Shown piece by piece: positions 1-8,582 of a stretch of DNA of 12,222 nt; the stretch's first letter is position 1, and each line of letters opens with the position of its first letter. Location of the stretch: positions 1 through 12,222 of the forward strand of contig JAHIUL010000056.1 in assembly GCA_018817195.1 (NCBI GenBank). The letters run 5' to 3'. The position numbers were made by a program, and so were the translations under genes. The notes under the pieces were generated by a model, which did not search any database, was not told the DNA's origin, and was given only the letters and a program-made list of their open reading frames with translations. Origin of the DNA: Candidatus Margulisiibacteriota bacterium (GTDB lineage: Bacteria; Margulisbacteria; WOR-1; O2-12-FULL-45-9).

Positions 1-651
1 AGACCTTTGAGGTTCCTCCCAAAATCTTAAAGTAACACGAGTTCCTTTAACTGCTGTTGCAAGTTGGTTGTGATGATAAGCATCGCAACGATGAAACCTA
101 GACACCTTGTTATTTCCGGACTCTACAATTATTTCATCAGCCATAAAAACATTAAATGACTGTTTAACCAAAATCCTATCCAAGCCTAGACCTTGCCCGC
201 CAATATCAGTTCCTGTCAAACCTGGCCAGGACGTATGCCCCTGTTTCAATGCCTCTAGAATATTTTTAATGCCTGCACCATTATCCCAAACAACAAACTC
301 AAACACCCTAGTAGCAACACCCCGTTTAACCGCTTGATAACGACAAGCCGTAATCAAGGCATCCCCACCATAAGCAACAGCATTTTTGATTACGTCAAAG
401 ACCTGACTTCTATTGGAATCTGAAAGCCCCAAATCTTTTAGTTTTTCAGCCCAACCACCTTTTTCATAGACTGATTGGGCAAAACTTTTTTCACTACTTG
501 GTTTACTGAATACTTCAAACAAGAGATAAGCCTTTTTTTCTCTAACGACAAACATTCTTGAGCGGCACATAGCTGCAAAAGCAAGCTCTAAAGTCCTGCC
601 TAATTTGGACCTCATTATTGCGTCATTTGCACATACATTTTTTATTCCCAT
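1..651 (-). CDS. GHKL/HATPase_c-like ATP-binding protein, 3' end beyond the window
   Basis: An open frame runs from ATG at 651 to the window edge with no stop (217 codons seen), so the C-terminus is missing. The fold is suggested by GHKL ATPase motifs in the right order: an N-box-like stretch FDVIKNAVAYGG (about 85-96, with N90), a G1 box WDNGAGI (122-128), a G2 box GGQGLGL (151-157) and a G3-like KGTRVTL (202-208). The usual N-box Glu is replaced (Asp at 86). No sensor, dimerisation or DHp histidine region is visible in the first 80 residues, so this is not an ordinary sensor kinase. It may be an anti-sigma/switch-type kinase or another stand-alone GHKL ATPase. An in-frame stop at 694-696 bounds the 5' side; ATG at 615 is an alternative start. 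The codons are more AT-rich than in the neighbouring genes. It is transcribed divergently from polX. The specific function is not recognised. Confidence 0.7.
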   Translation of the reverse strand, partial: MGIKNVCANDAIMRSKLGRTLELAFAAMCRSRMFVVREKKAYLLFEVFSKPSSEKSFAQSVYEKGGWAEKLKDLGLSDSNRSQVFDVIKNAVAYGGDALITACRYQAVKRGVATRVFEFVVWDNGAGIKNILEALKQGHTSWPGLTGTDIGGQGLGLDRILVKQSFNVFMADEIIVESGNNKVSRFHRCDAYHHNQLATAVKGTRVTLRFWEEPQRS

Positions 652-677
652 CTCACAACTATTATCTTCTTTTATTA

Positions 678-690
678 CTGAAAATTTCAG
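678..690. promoter_or_regulatory. Perfect 6-1-6 palindrome between divergent genes (candidate operator)
   Basis: CTGAAA-A-TTTCAG is a perfect inverted repeat with a one-base centre. It lies in the 61-bp gap between the GHKL-type gene (minus) and polX (plus), and its left half coincides with the best -35 for polX. That placement suits a repressor or a shared operator. No regulator gene is visible nearby, so the assignment is inference; a chance AT-rich palindrome is possible. Confidence 0.35.
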
Positions 691-705
691 GGTTTATGCT
701 ATAAT
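678..705 (+). promoter_or_regulatory. polX promoter with extended -10
   Basis: TGCTATAAT at 697-705 is a perfect extended -10. A -35-like CTGAAA (678-683) sits 16 bp upstream of TATAAT (700-705). The -10 ends seven bases before the ATG at 713, so transcription should start at or next to the start codon. No Shine-Dalgarno sequence is present, which is consistent with a leaderless mRNA. The same ten bases, TGCTATAATT, recur in the rnpB promoter. Confidence 0.65.
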
Positions 706-712
706 TCTGGCA

Positions 713-2437
713 ATGGAAAACAGCGAATTCGCCAATATCTTTTGGGACATGGCAGAATTCCTTGAGCTCAAGGAAGATAACCCCTTTAAGGTCCGCGCTT
801 ACCGCAAAGCCGCGCAAAACATCGAAGCCTTGTCAAAAAGTGTGGAAGAAATTTATGCCAAAGGCGGGCTAAAAGCTCTCTTAGCAGTGCCAGGTATTGG
901 CCAGCACATTGCTGAAAAGATTGAAGAGCAAATAAAAACAGGAAAAGTCAAAGCCCATGACCAATTAGCCAAACAATTCCCCAGGGGATTTCTTGATCTA
1001 GCCAATATTCCAGGTATGGGACCGAAAACTGCCCTCTTGCTCTTTAAAAAATTCAAAATCGACACACCTAAAAAACTGGAAAAAGCTGCCAAAGCGGGAA
1101 AACTGAGGAATATTCCAGGCATGGGCGCGAAAAAAGAAGAAAATATCCTGCGCGGAATTAACCTTAAAAAACAAAGTCACGGCAGGTTTTTACTTGATGA
1201 CGCTACTGCCCACGCTGAATTAATTGTTGAAGAATTAAAAAAGTTAAAAGAAGTTAAAAAAATCCTGCCCTGCGGCAGTTTAAGGCGCGGCCAGGAAACC
1301 ATCGGCGACATTGATATCTTAGTGACTTCAGCAAAACCAAAACCTATCATGGATGCTTTTGTAAAACTAGCGGCTGTTAAAAACATCCTGGCCCATGGCG
1401 AAACAAAGTCTTCCGTTATTTTAAAAAACGGCATGCAGGCTGATTTAAGGGTTGTGCCCGAAAAATCATTTGGCTCCGCTGCCCACTATTTTACCGGTTC
1501 AAAAGCCCACAACATCCATATACGCCAGCTGGCCCAGAAAAAAGGCTGGAAGGTTTCTGAGTACGGCATTTTCAAGGGCAATAAACAGATTGGCGGCAGG
1601 ACCGAAGAAGAGATGTTTACTAAATTTGGTTTTCAGTTTATCCCGCCAGAACTTCGTGAAATGCGCGGCGAATTTGAAGCGGCTAAAAACAAGAAAATCC
1701 CCAAATTAGTTGAGCTCAAAGATATCAAAGGCGACCTGCACATGCACACCAAGGCAACCGACGGGTCAAACTCCATTGAAGAAATGGCCAGGGCTGCCAA
1801 AGCCCTTGGTTATGAATATATTGCAATTACTGAACACACCCAATCAACCAGAGTGGCCGGCGGACTTGATGAAAAAGAAATGCTGGCTCATGTTAAGAAG
1901 ATCCGCGAAGCAAACAAGAAAGTTAAAGGCATAGAAATACTGGCTGGCGCGGAAGTTGACATCCTGCCTGACGGCAGGCTTGATTATTCGGACGAAGCAC
2001 TGGACCAATTAGACATTGTTCTGACAGCCATTCACTCCCGCTTTAAAATGCCCAAAGAGGAAATGACTGAGCGCATTGTTTCAGCAATGGAGAATAAATA
2101 CGCTAATATTTTTGTCCACCCCACCGGCAGGTTAATTAATGAGCGCGAGCCTTATGAAATTGACATGGAAAAGGTCCTGCAGGCCGCCAAAAAGAATAAC
2201 GTGGCTGTTGAAATCAATGCCCACCCAAGAAGATTGGACTTAACTGACATTTACTGCATGCGCGCTAAGGAACTGGGCGTTAAATTGCTTATCTCTACTG
2301 ACGCGCATTCAACAGACCAGCTGGAACTGATGAAATACGGGGTCATTACCGCCCGCCGCGGCTGGCTGGAAAAGAAAAATGTTCTCAATACTTATCCGCT
2401 TGCTAAATTAAAAAAAATGTTATACGCTAGCAAATAA
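713..2437 (+). CDS. polX: DNA polymerase/3'-5' exonuclease PolX (family X + PHP)
   Basis: This is a gap-filling repair polymerase of family X fused to a PHP phosphoesterase (exonuclease/AP-endonuclease) domain; 574 aa is the usual bacterial length. Residues 1-150 form the helix-hairpin-helix-rich N-terminal region, with repeats around VPGIG (59-63), IPGMG (99-103) and IPGMG (134-138). The nucleotidyltransferase palm has GSLRRG (188-193), metal ligands D199 and D201 in GDIDILV, and a third Asp at D244. The PHP domain starts near 338 and keeps its metal-binding set: DLHMH (341-345), H375, E414, H441, H469, E500/H504 and STDAH (528-532). The start at 713 is preferred over an upstream in-frame ATG at 605, because family homology begins at MENSEFANIFWDMAE and the extended -10 lies between the two. 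Its stop overlaps the next start by one base (TAATG), so the two genes are probably translationally coupled. Confidence 0.95.
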   Translation: MENSEFANIFWDMAEFLELKEDNPFKVRAYRKAAQNIEALSKSVEEIYAKGGLKALLAVPGIGQHIAEKIEEQIKTGKVKAHDQLAKQFPRGFLDLANIPGMGPKTALLLFKKFKIDTPKKLEKAAKAGKLRNIPGMGAKKEENILRGINLKKQSHGRFLLDDATAHAELIVEELKKLKEVKKILPCGSLRRGQETIGDIDILVTSAKPKPIMDAFVKLAAVKNILAHGETKSSVILKNGMQADLRVVPEKSFGSAAHYFTGSKAHNIHIRQLAQKKGWKVSEYGIFKGNKQIGGRTEEEMFTKFGFQFIPPELREMRGEFEAAKNKKIPKLVELKDIKGDLHMHTKATDGSNSIEEMARAAKALGYEYIAITEHTQSTRVAGGLDEKEMLAHVKKIREANKKVKGIEILAGAEVDILPDGRLDYSDEALDQLDIVLTAIHSRFKMPKEEMTERIVSAMENKYANIFVHPTGRLINEREPYEIDMEKVLQAAKKNNVAVEINAHPRRLDLTDIYCMRAKELGVKLLISTDAHSTDQLELMKYGVITARRGWLEKKNVLNTYPLAKLKKMLYASK

Positions 2438-2862
2438 TGGCTGTACAAATTTTTACAGACGGCGCTGCCAGAGGCAATCCAGGACCAGCTGGTATTGGGG
2501 TTGTTATCCGCAATGACGCAGAAATTCTGCTTGAGGTGGCTGATTTTATCGGCAAAGCCACTAACAACATTGCTGAATATATGGCATTTATCCGGGGATT
2601 GGAAGAAGCCATTGACATGGGCGAAAAAGATATTGAAGTCTTTTCTGATTCAGAACTCCTGGTCAAACAAATAACTGGTGAATATAAAGTTAAAAATGAT
2701 GGTCTAATCCCTCTCTTCCATCATGCTCAATCACTCTTAAGAAAATTTAACCACCGGAAAGTCTATCATACAGCCAGGGAAGAAAATAAACTGGCTGACA
2801 AACTGGCCAACAAAGGCATTGACGACCAGTCCACCAAAGGTTTCCCCTTATTTTCCCGATAA
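2437..2862 (+). CDS. rnhA: Ribonuclease HI family protein
   Basis: This 141-aa RNase H-fold protein is predicted to cleave the RNA strand of RNA-DNA hybrids. The DEDD catalytic set is complete: D8 in FTDGAARGNPGPAG, E47 in NNIAEY, D71 in SDSELLVKQ and D121 in ENKLADKLAN. The TNNIAEY and SDSELLVKQ motifs are typical of the compact RNase HI group (Bacillus YpdQ-like/archaeal type) that lacks the basic protrusion of E. coli RNase HI. The start overlaps the polX stop by one base, which implies one operon and a shared role in DNA maintenance. It ends only about 40 bases before rnpB, with no evident terminator between; the rnpB promoter begins four bases after its stop. The enzyme assignment is firm. 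The gene symbol is generic, since several paralogous groups carry it. Confidence 0.9.
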   Translation: MAVQIFTDGAARGNPGPAGIGVVIRNDAEILLEVADFIGKATNNIAEYMAFIRGLEEAIDMGEKDIEVFSDSELLVKQITGEYKVKNDGLIPLFHHAQSLLRKFNHRKVYHTAREENKLADKLANKGIDDQSTKGFPLFSR

Positions 2863-2865
2863 AAA

Positions 2866-2895
2866 TTGAAATTAAGCTCCAAAACTTGCTATAAT
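2866..2895 (+). promoter_or_regulatory. rnpB promoter (-35 TTGAAA, extended -10 TGCTATAAT)
   Basis: TTGAAA (2866-2871) matches the -35 consensus in five of six positions. An 18-bp spacer leads to a perfect TATAAT (2890-2895) carrying the TGn extension. The predicted start lies at about 2902, exactly at the first base of the P1 helix of RNase P RNA. Confidence 0.8.
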
Positions 2896-2901
2896 TAATG
2901 T

Positions 2902-3252
2902 GGGTAGGCCAGACGATCGTGCTTCGAGTAATCGAGGTGAGGAAAGTCCGGACTCCGCAGAGCAGCGTGGTTGCTAACGGCAACTGAGGGAAACCTTAAG
3001 GAAAGTGGCACAGAAATTATACGGCCGAACTCGAGCCTAAAGCTTGGGTGGCAAAGGTGAAACTGGGAGGTAAGAGCTCCCACACGACAGCTAGGAGACT
3101 AGCGGTGCGCCAAACCCCACGCGGAGCAAGACCAAATAGGGAGATGGGTTGCTCGCCCGTTTGGATCCCGAGTAGGTCGCATTGAGGTAGATAGCAATAT
3201 CTATCCCAGATAGATGGTCGTTTTATACAGAATCCGGCTTATCGGCCTGCCC
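2902..3252 (+). ncRNA. rnpB: RNase P RNA, bacterial class A
   Basis: This is the catalytic RNA of RNase P, which matures tRNA 5' ends. The conserved core elements appear in order: GAGGAAAGTCCGGACTCC (2939-2956), the AAAGGTGAAACTGGGAGGTAAGAG region (3054-3077), CGCGGAGCAAGACCAAATAG (3120-3139), GAGTAGGTCGC (3170-3180) and the 3' element ACAGAATCCGGCTTAT (3227-3242). The ends are set by the P1 helix: GGGTAGGCC (2902-2910) pairs with GGCCTGCCC (3244-3252) over nine base pairs with one G-U. GATAG/CTATC (3190-3194 with 3201-3205) forms the P18-like hairpin. A run of five T (3253-3257) follows P1 directly and may help termination. Length is about 351 nt. Its last 30 bases are antisense to the end of atpC. 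Confidence 0.96.
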
Positions 3253-3534
3253 TTTTTCATCCGGTTTTTTAGCCTTGTCTTCTTTTAAAATAACTAAAAC
3301 AGAAGTTTTTTCTTTGCTAACATCAAGAATGCCGCCAGCATGCTTATAATGATGACAAGTCTGATCTTCTTCCTTATGCATTCTTATTTCTCCAGGGCCA
3401 AGCACAGTCACTATGGGCGCATGGCCGGGCAAAACAGTAAGTTCACCATCAATCGCTTTTACCGTGACCGACTCGGCCTTGCCCCAATAAATAGTCTTGT
3501 CAGGCGACAATATTTCAAGCATCATGGTCGACAT
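3223..3534 (-). CDS. atpC: ATP synthase F1 epsilon subunit, short form lacking the C-terminal helical domain
   Basis: Epsilon belongs to the central stalk, links gamma to the c-ring and often inhibits ATP hydrolysis. The 103-aa product carries the N-terminal beta-sandwich: MLEILSPDKTIYWGKAESV, the diagnostic DGELTVLPGHAPIVTVLGPG (29-48), and GGILDVSKEKTSVLV. After about residue 85 it has only a charged Lys/Asp/Glu tail (KEDKAKKPDEKGQADKPDSV). Typical epsilon is 130-140 aa, with two C-terminal helices that carry the inhibitory function; those are absent here. It starts six bases after the atpD stop, with an AAGGCGGA ribosome-binding site inside the atpD end. A second ATG five bases in from the start is less likely to be used. 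The last nine codons and the stop lie opposite the 3' end of rnpB. No terminator is visible after the stop on this strand. Confidence 0.92.
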   Translation of the reverse strand: MSTMMLEILSPDKTIYWGKAESVTVKAIDGELTVLPGHAPIVTVLGPGEIRMHKEEDQTCHHYKHAGGILDVSKEKTSVLVILKEDKAKKPDEKGQADKPDSV

Positions 3535-3539
3535 CAGTT

Positions 3540-4934
<1,395 letters not shown>

Positions 4935-5789
4935 CTAATCTGCTCCTTCATTAAGTATCTCAAAAGAACTCAAAATCTCCGAGAGTTCTACGGTGATCAT
5001 TGATTGCCTAGCCTTATTATATTTAATCCGCAGTTCTTTAATAAGTTCTTTGGAGTTTTCTGTCGCGTTCCTCATGGTCATCAAACGGGCCCCTACCTCG
5101 CCCAACCGGGTCTGCAAAAAAGCGTCATAAAAAAGAACTTTAATATAATTAAGGACCACATATTGCCTGACAGCTGACAGCGATGGTTCCACAATAAGCA
5201 TTTGATCTTCTGTGCCTGCCTCCGGCCGGTCAAAAGGCAAAAGAGAAACCAGGCTTGGCGACTGAAAAAGCATTGTTTTAAATTCATTATATAATAAATA
5301 AACCTGGTTGACCCGGCCCTGAAAATAGGCGCGATAAGCTTCAAGCGCCATCCCGCTAATTTGCCCAAAATCAATCACCTTGTTAACCGGGTTTATCGGA
5401 CGCAGATTAGGCAGATCAAATTCAGCCGCAATACTTTGTCCCCTGCGTCCCAAAACAGCCAGATCAACATCAAAGCCAGCCGCCTGCTGAGTCTTGGCTA
5501 CTTCAGCCGCCCTAGCCACCAGCTTCTCATTAAACGAGCCGCAAAAGCCCCTGTCTGAACCAAAGACGTAAATTAAATTCTTTGGCTCTATCCTGCCGCT
5601 GCGCCGCTTCAGCCTGATGTTCAAACGCCTGGCCATCCGGTCGTAATGTTTCTTATAATGCTGGGCAGCTTTTTGCCTGGATTGAACCTGCTTTAGCTGA
5701 GTAACAGCAATGATCTGCATGGCCTCTGTCATTTGATGGATTTTGCCGATAGTGCCTAATTTTTCCTTTAATCTGATCAGCTCAGACAT
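4935..5789 (-). CDS. atpG: ATP synthase F1 gamma subunit (rotor shaft)
   Basis: Gamma is the asymmetric coiled-coil shaft turning inside alpha3-beta3; 284 aa is normal. The N-terminal helix contains IGKIHQMTEAMQIIAVTQL. The C-terminal helix contains the family signature MTMRNATENSKELI, followed by YNKARQSMITVELSEILSS. The central Rossmann-like part starts near NLIYVFGSDRGFCGSFNEKL. The ATG lies inside the last codons of atpA, with an eight-base overlap (ATGTCTGA), so its translation depends on ribosomes finishing atpA. No plant or cyanobacterial redox-switch cysteine loop is visible. Confidence 0.97.
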   Translation of the reverse strand: MSELIRLKEKLGTIGKIHQMTEAMQIIAVTQLKQVQSRQKAAQHYKKHYDRMARRLNIRLKRRSGRIEPKNLIYVFGSDRGFCGSFNEKLVARAAEVAKTQQAAGFDVDLAVLGRRGQSIAAEFDLPNLRPINPVNKVIDFGQISGMALEAYRAYFQGRVNQVYLLYNEFKTMLFQSPSLVSLLPFDRPEAGTEDQMLIVEPSLSAVRQYVVLNYIKVLFYDAFLQTRLGEVGARLMTMRNATENSKELIKELRIKYNKARQSMITVELSEILSSFEILNEGAD

Positions 5790-7299
5790 GTTTAAATTTT
5801 TCCTTAAAAGCCAAAAACACTTTGCCTAATTTCTTTTCCCAGGCCTCATCAAAATCCTCTTTCTTTTCCAGTTCAACTAATAAATCCAGGTTTTCAACTT
5901 TGAGATAGGAAATAAAACTCTGCTCAAACTGGTTGATTTTTTTTGGCTCCAGAGAATCCAGGTAGCCCTTAACAGCCAGATACAGGACAACCACCTGCTC
6001 GCTAACCGGCATTGGCGCAAAATTTATCTGTTTAAAAACCTCGGTTAAAATATGGCCTCTCTTCAGCTGGACCTGGGTTACCTTGTCCAATTCGGTAGCA
6101 AAAAGAGCAAAAGATTGTTTTTCACGGAACTGAGCCATATCCATCCTTAGATTAGAGGCCAGTCTGCGCATTGCTTTGATCTGGGCTTTACCTCCGACAC
6201 GGGAAACCGACGTGCCAACGTTAACAGCAGGCCGCATGCCGGCGTTAAACAAAGCAGTATCCAAAAATATCTGGCCGTCAGTTATGGATATCAGATTAGT
6301 TGGGATATAAGCGGAAATATCGCCCATCTGGGTCTCAATTATAGGTAAGGCCGTCATCGACCCGCCGCCCTTTTGCTGGCTCAAACGAGCAGCCCGCTCC
6401 AGCAGGCGCGAATGCAGATAAAAAACATCTCCAGGATACGCCTCGCGTCCTGGCGGCCGCCTGAGCAGCAAAGAAAGCATGCGGTAGGAAGCCGCGTGTT
6501 TTGTCATATCGTCATAAACAATTAACACATCCCTGCCGGAATACATGAACTCCTCAGCCATGGAGCAGCCGGCAAAGGGCGCCAGATATTGCAGAGACGC
6601 GGGATCTGACGCCGGCGCGTCAACCACAATAGTATAATCAAGCGCGCCTGTGTCTGCTAATTTTTTTACCAGAGAGACAATGCTGGAAGATTTTTGGCCG
6701 ACAGCCACGTAGATGCAAACCACGTTCTTGCCCTTTTGGTTAATAATCGTGTCAATAGCAATGGCTGACTTGCCTGAGGAGCGGTCGCCAATGAGAAGTT
6801 CACGCTGTCCCCTGCCTATCGGGATCAAGGCATCAACCAGCTTATATCCCGTTTGCAGCGGCTTATCAACCGGCGAGCGGTCAATTACCGAGGGCGCGGG
6901 ATATTCCAGCGGCCGATACTTGTCCGCTGCTATCTTGCCTTTGCCGTCCAAAGGCTGGCCTAAAGCATTAATGACCCGGCCGAGCAAGTTATTGCCAACA
7001 GGCACAGACATGATATGGCCGGTACACAGGGCAGAGTCGCCTTCGCGAACAGAGGTGTGCGACCCCAGGATAATACAAACAACTTCTTCAACCTCAAGGT
7101 TAAAAACCAGGCCAAAAGTGCCGGAAGAGAACTTGATCATTTCCCCGGCCATGGCATGGGGCAAGCCGGTCACATGGGCAATGCCGTCGCCTGATTCCGT
7201 CACCACGCCAACTTCTTCCGCCTTGATATTAACCTTGAGCTTGCTGATGTCCCGTTTTATTTCAGCTAATATTTCTTCAACATTTATAAATTCAACCAT
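5782..7299 (-). CDS. atpA: ATP synthase F1 alpha subunit
   Basis: This is the non-catalytic nucleotide-binding subunit of F1 (505 aa, normal length). The beta-barrel contains GVVTESGDGIAHVTGLPHAM. The P-loop is GDRSSGKS (171-178), a variant of the common GDRQTGKT that still keeps the Lys and a hydroxyl residue. Walker B is DVLIVYDDMTKHA. The arginine-finger segment is TSVSRVGGKAQ, and RRPPGREAYPGDVFYLHSRL is the classical alpha signature. The N-terminal helix that binds delta is present (about residues 1-25). The start is supported by AAGGAAA upstream of ATG; 15 bases separate it from the atpH stop. It overlaps atpG at its end by eight bases. Confidence 0.98.
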   Translation of the reverse strand: MVEFINVEEILAEIKRDISKLKVNIKAEEVGVVTESGDGIAHVTGLPHAMAGEMIKFSSGTFGLVFNLEVEEVVCIILGSHTSVREGDSALCTGHIMSVPVGNNLLGRVINALGQPLDGKGKIAADKYRPLEYPAPSVIDRSPVDKPLQTGYKLVDALIPIGRGQRELLIGDRSSGKSAIAIDTIINQKGKNVVCIYVAVGQKSSSIVSLVKKLADTGALDYTIVVDAPASDPASLQYLAPFAGCSMAEEFMYSGRDVLIVYDDMTKHAASYRMLSLLLRRPPGREAYPGDVFYLHSRLLERAARLSQQKGGGSMTALPIIETQMGDISAYIPTNLISITDGQIFLDTALFNAGMRPAVNVGTSVSRVGGKAQIKAMRRLASNLRMDMAQFREKQSFALFATELDKVTQVQLKRGHILTEVFKQINFAPMPVSEQVVVLYLAVKGYLDSLEPKKINQFEQSFISYLKVENLDLLVELEKKEDFDEAWEKKLGKVFLAFKEKFKHV

Positions 7300-7314
7300 A
7301 AAAGTTTCCTTGTC

Positions 7315-7851
7315 TTATTTCAGGATTGCCGACCTGATATCATCCAGTTTGTGCTTCAAGCTTACGTCCCAAACCTCGCCGTTGATCAAATGAACAGCCA
7401 GCCCGCCTAAAATTGTCCCGTCTATTTCATAACGCAATTTTACCTGGCTCTTTGTCAGCTTTTGCATAACCTGCTGCAGTTTATGCGCCAGTTCCCTGGG
7501 TATTTTATAAACGCTCCTGACCCGGCCAAACAAAATACCTTTTTCCTTGGCCAGGCGCTTGGTAAAATCCAAAGAAAGCTCTTCAATCATTTCCTCGCGG
7601 CCGTGATCGATCAGCATGTGAACGATCAATACAAAATTATCACTGATCCCTTCGGGTAAAAGCTTGGCCAAGCATTTTTTCTTGTAAGCCTGGGTAATCC
7701 TGGGATCTTCGAGAAACAGTTTAAAATCATAATGCTCATTGAGCAGGCGGCTAAAGCTGTAAAGCTCATCCTCCAGCTTTACTTCGACTTCGCTGCTCTG
7801 CGCTTCGCGGTAGAGCTGCTCGTAATTTAGCGAAAATTTACCCTTTAACAT
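7315..7851 (-). CDS. atpH: ATP synthase F1 delta subunit
   Basis: Delta caps the alpha3-beta3 head and joins it to the peripheral stalk formed by b. At 178 aa the length is typical. The C-terminal family block is clear: DGTILGGLAVHLINGEVWDV followed by SLKHKLDDIRSAILK. The N-terminal helical bundle (about 1-105) is divergent, as is usual in this family, and contains the recognisable region FLEDPRITQAYKKKCLAKLL. The ATG overlaps the end of atpF by 14 bases. Its place between atpF and atpA is the standard order and supports the call. Confidence 0.93.
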   Translation of the reverse strand: MLKGKFSLNYEQLYREAQSSEVEVKLEDELYSFSRLLNEHYDFKLFLEDPRITQAYKKKCLAKLLPEGISDNFVLIVHMLIDHGREEMIEELSLDFTKRLAKEKGILFGRVRSVYKIPRELAHKLQQVMQKLTKSQVKLRYEIDGTILGGLAVHLINGEVWDVSLKHKLDDIRSAILK

Positions 7852-8332
7852 TTTTTTCTAATTCTTCAATCGACGTTTTAACCAGCCGCAACTGATCGCT
7901 GCGGTCAAGGGTCTTGCCGATCAAGCGCTTGTTAACATCAACAATAATTTCAGCGATCTCCTCTTTTAACGAAACAACCGCCTTATTCCTAAAGGCATCA
8001 ATATCACTTTTTGTGCTTTCAATAATGGTCTGCGCTTCCTTTTGGGCAATTTTCAAAGTGTCATCGCGCAAGACTTGCGATTTGCGCCTGGCCTCGTCAA
8101 ACATCAAAGCAGTCTTTTTTTCCGCTTCAGCCAGCTGGCCCTGATAGCGCCTGAGCAGGTCCTCGGCTTCGTGTTTAGCCTGTTCGGCCTGCGCCAGTCC
8201 GCCTTCGATGGCTTTTTTGCGCTGGTCTAATAGCTTATACAGCGGCGGAAAAACAAGCTTATAAAGCAGGAATAATAAAATCAAAAAGGATATAATTGTC
8301 CAAAATATTAAGCCTGTATCAAGCTCAAACAT
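7838..8332 (-). CDS. atpF: ATP synthase Fo b subunit (peripheral stalk)
   Basis: This 164-aa protein has one N-terminal membrane helix (about 7-27: LIFWTIISFLILLFLLYKLV) followed by a long, highly charged, coiled-coil-like cytoplasmic helix. The helix starts at PPLYKLLDQRKKAIEGGLA, typical of subunit b. It holds the head stationary by binding delta. A strong ribosome-binding site, GAGGAGA (8339-8345), lies six bases before ATG and directly abuts the atpE stop. Only one b gene is present, so the stalk is presumably a b2 homodimer. Confidence 0.95.
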   Translation of the reverse strand: MFELDTGLIFWTIISFLILLFLLYKLVFPPLYKLLDQRKKAIEGGLAQAEQAKHEAEDLLRRYQGQLAEAEKKTALMFDEARRKSQVLRDDTLKIAQKEAQTIIESTKSDIDAFRNKAVVSLKEEIAEIIVDVNKRLIGKTLDRSDQLRLVKTSIEELEKNVKG

Positions 8333-8345
8333 AAATAATCTCCTC

Positions 8346-8582
<237 letters not shown>

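Noticed and set aside
605..712. N-terminal extension of PolX from ATG at 605
   Set aside because: The extension is not like the family, lies within the start of the divergent gene, and would be upstream of the extended -10; family homology begins at 713.
3190..3205. GATAG/CTATC hairpin as a terminator for the atp operon
   Set aside because: It is the P18-like helix of RNase P RNA and has no T-run after it on the minus strand.
6713..7393. Plus-strand open frame (226 codons) opposite atpA
   Set aside because: It is antisense to the P-loop half of atpA. It has no recognisable protein features and crosses the atpA-atpH junction without its own signals.
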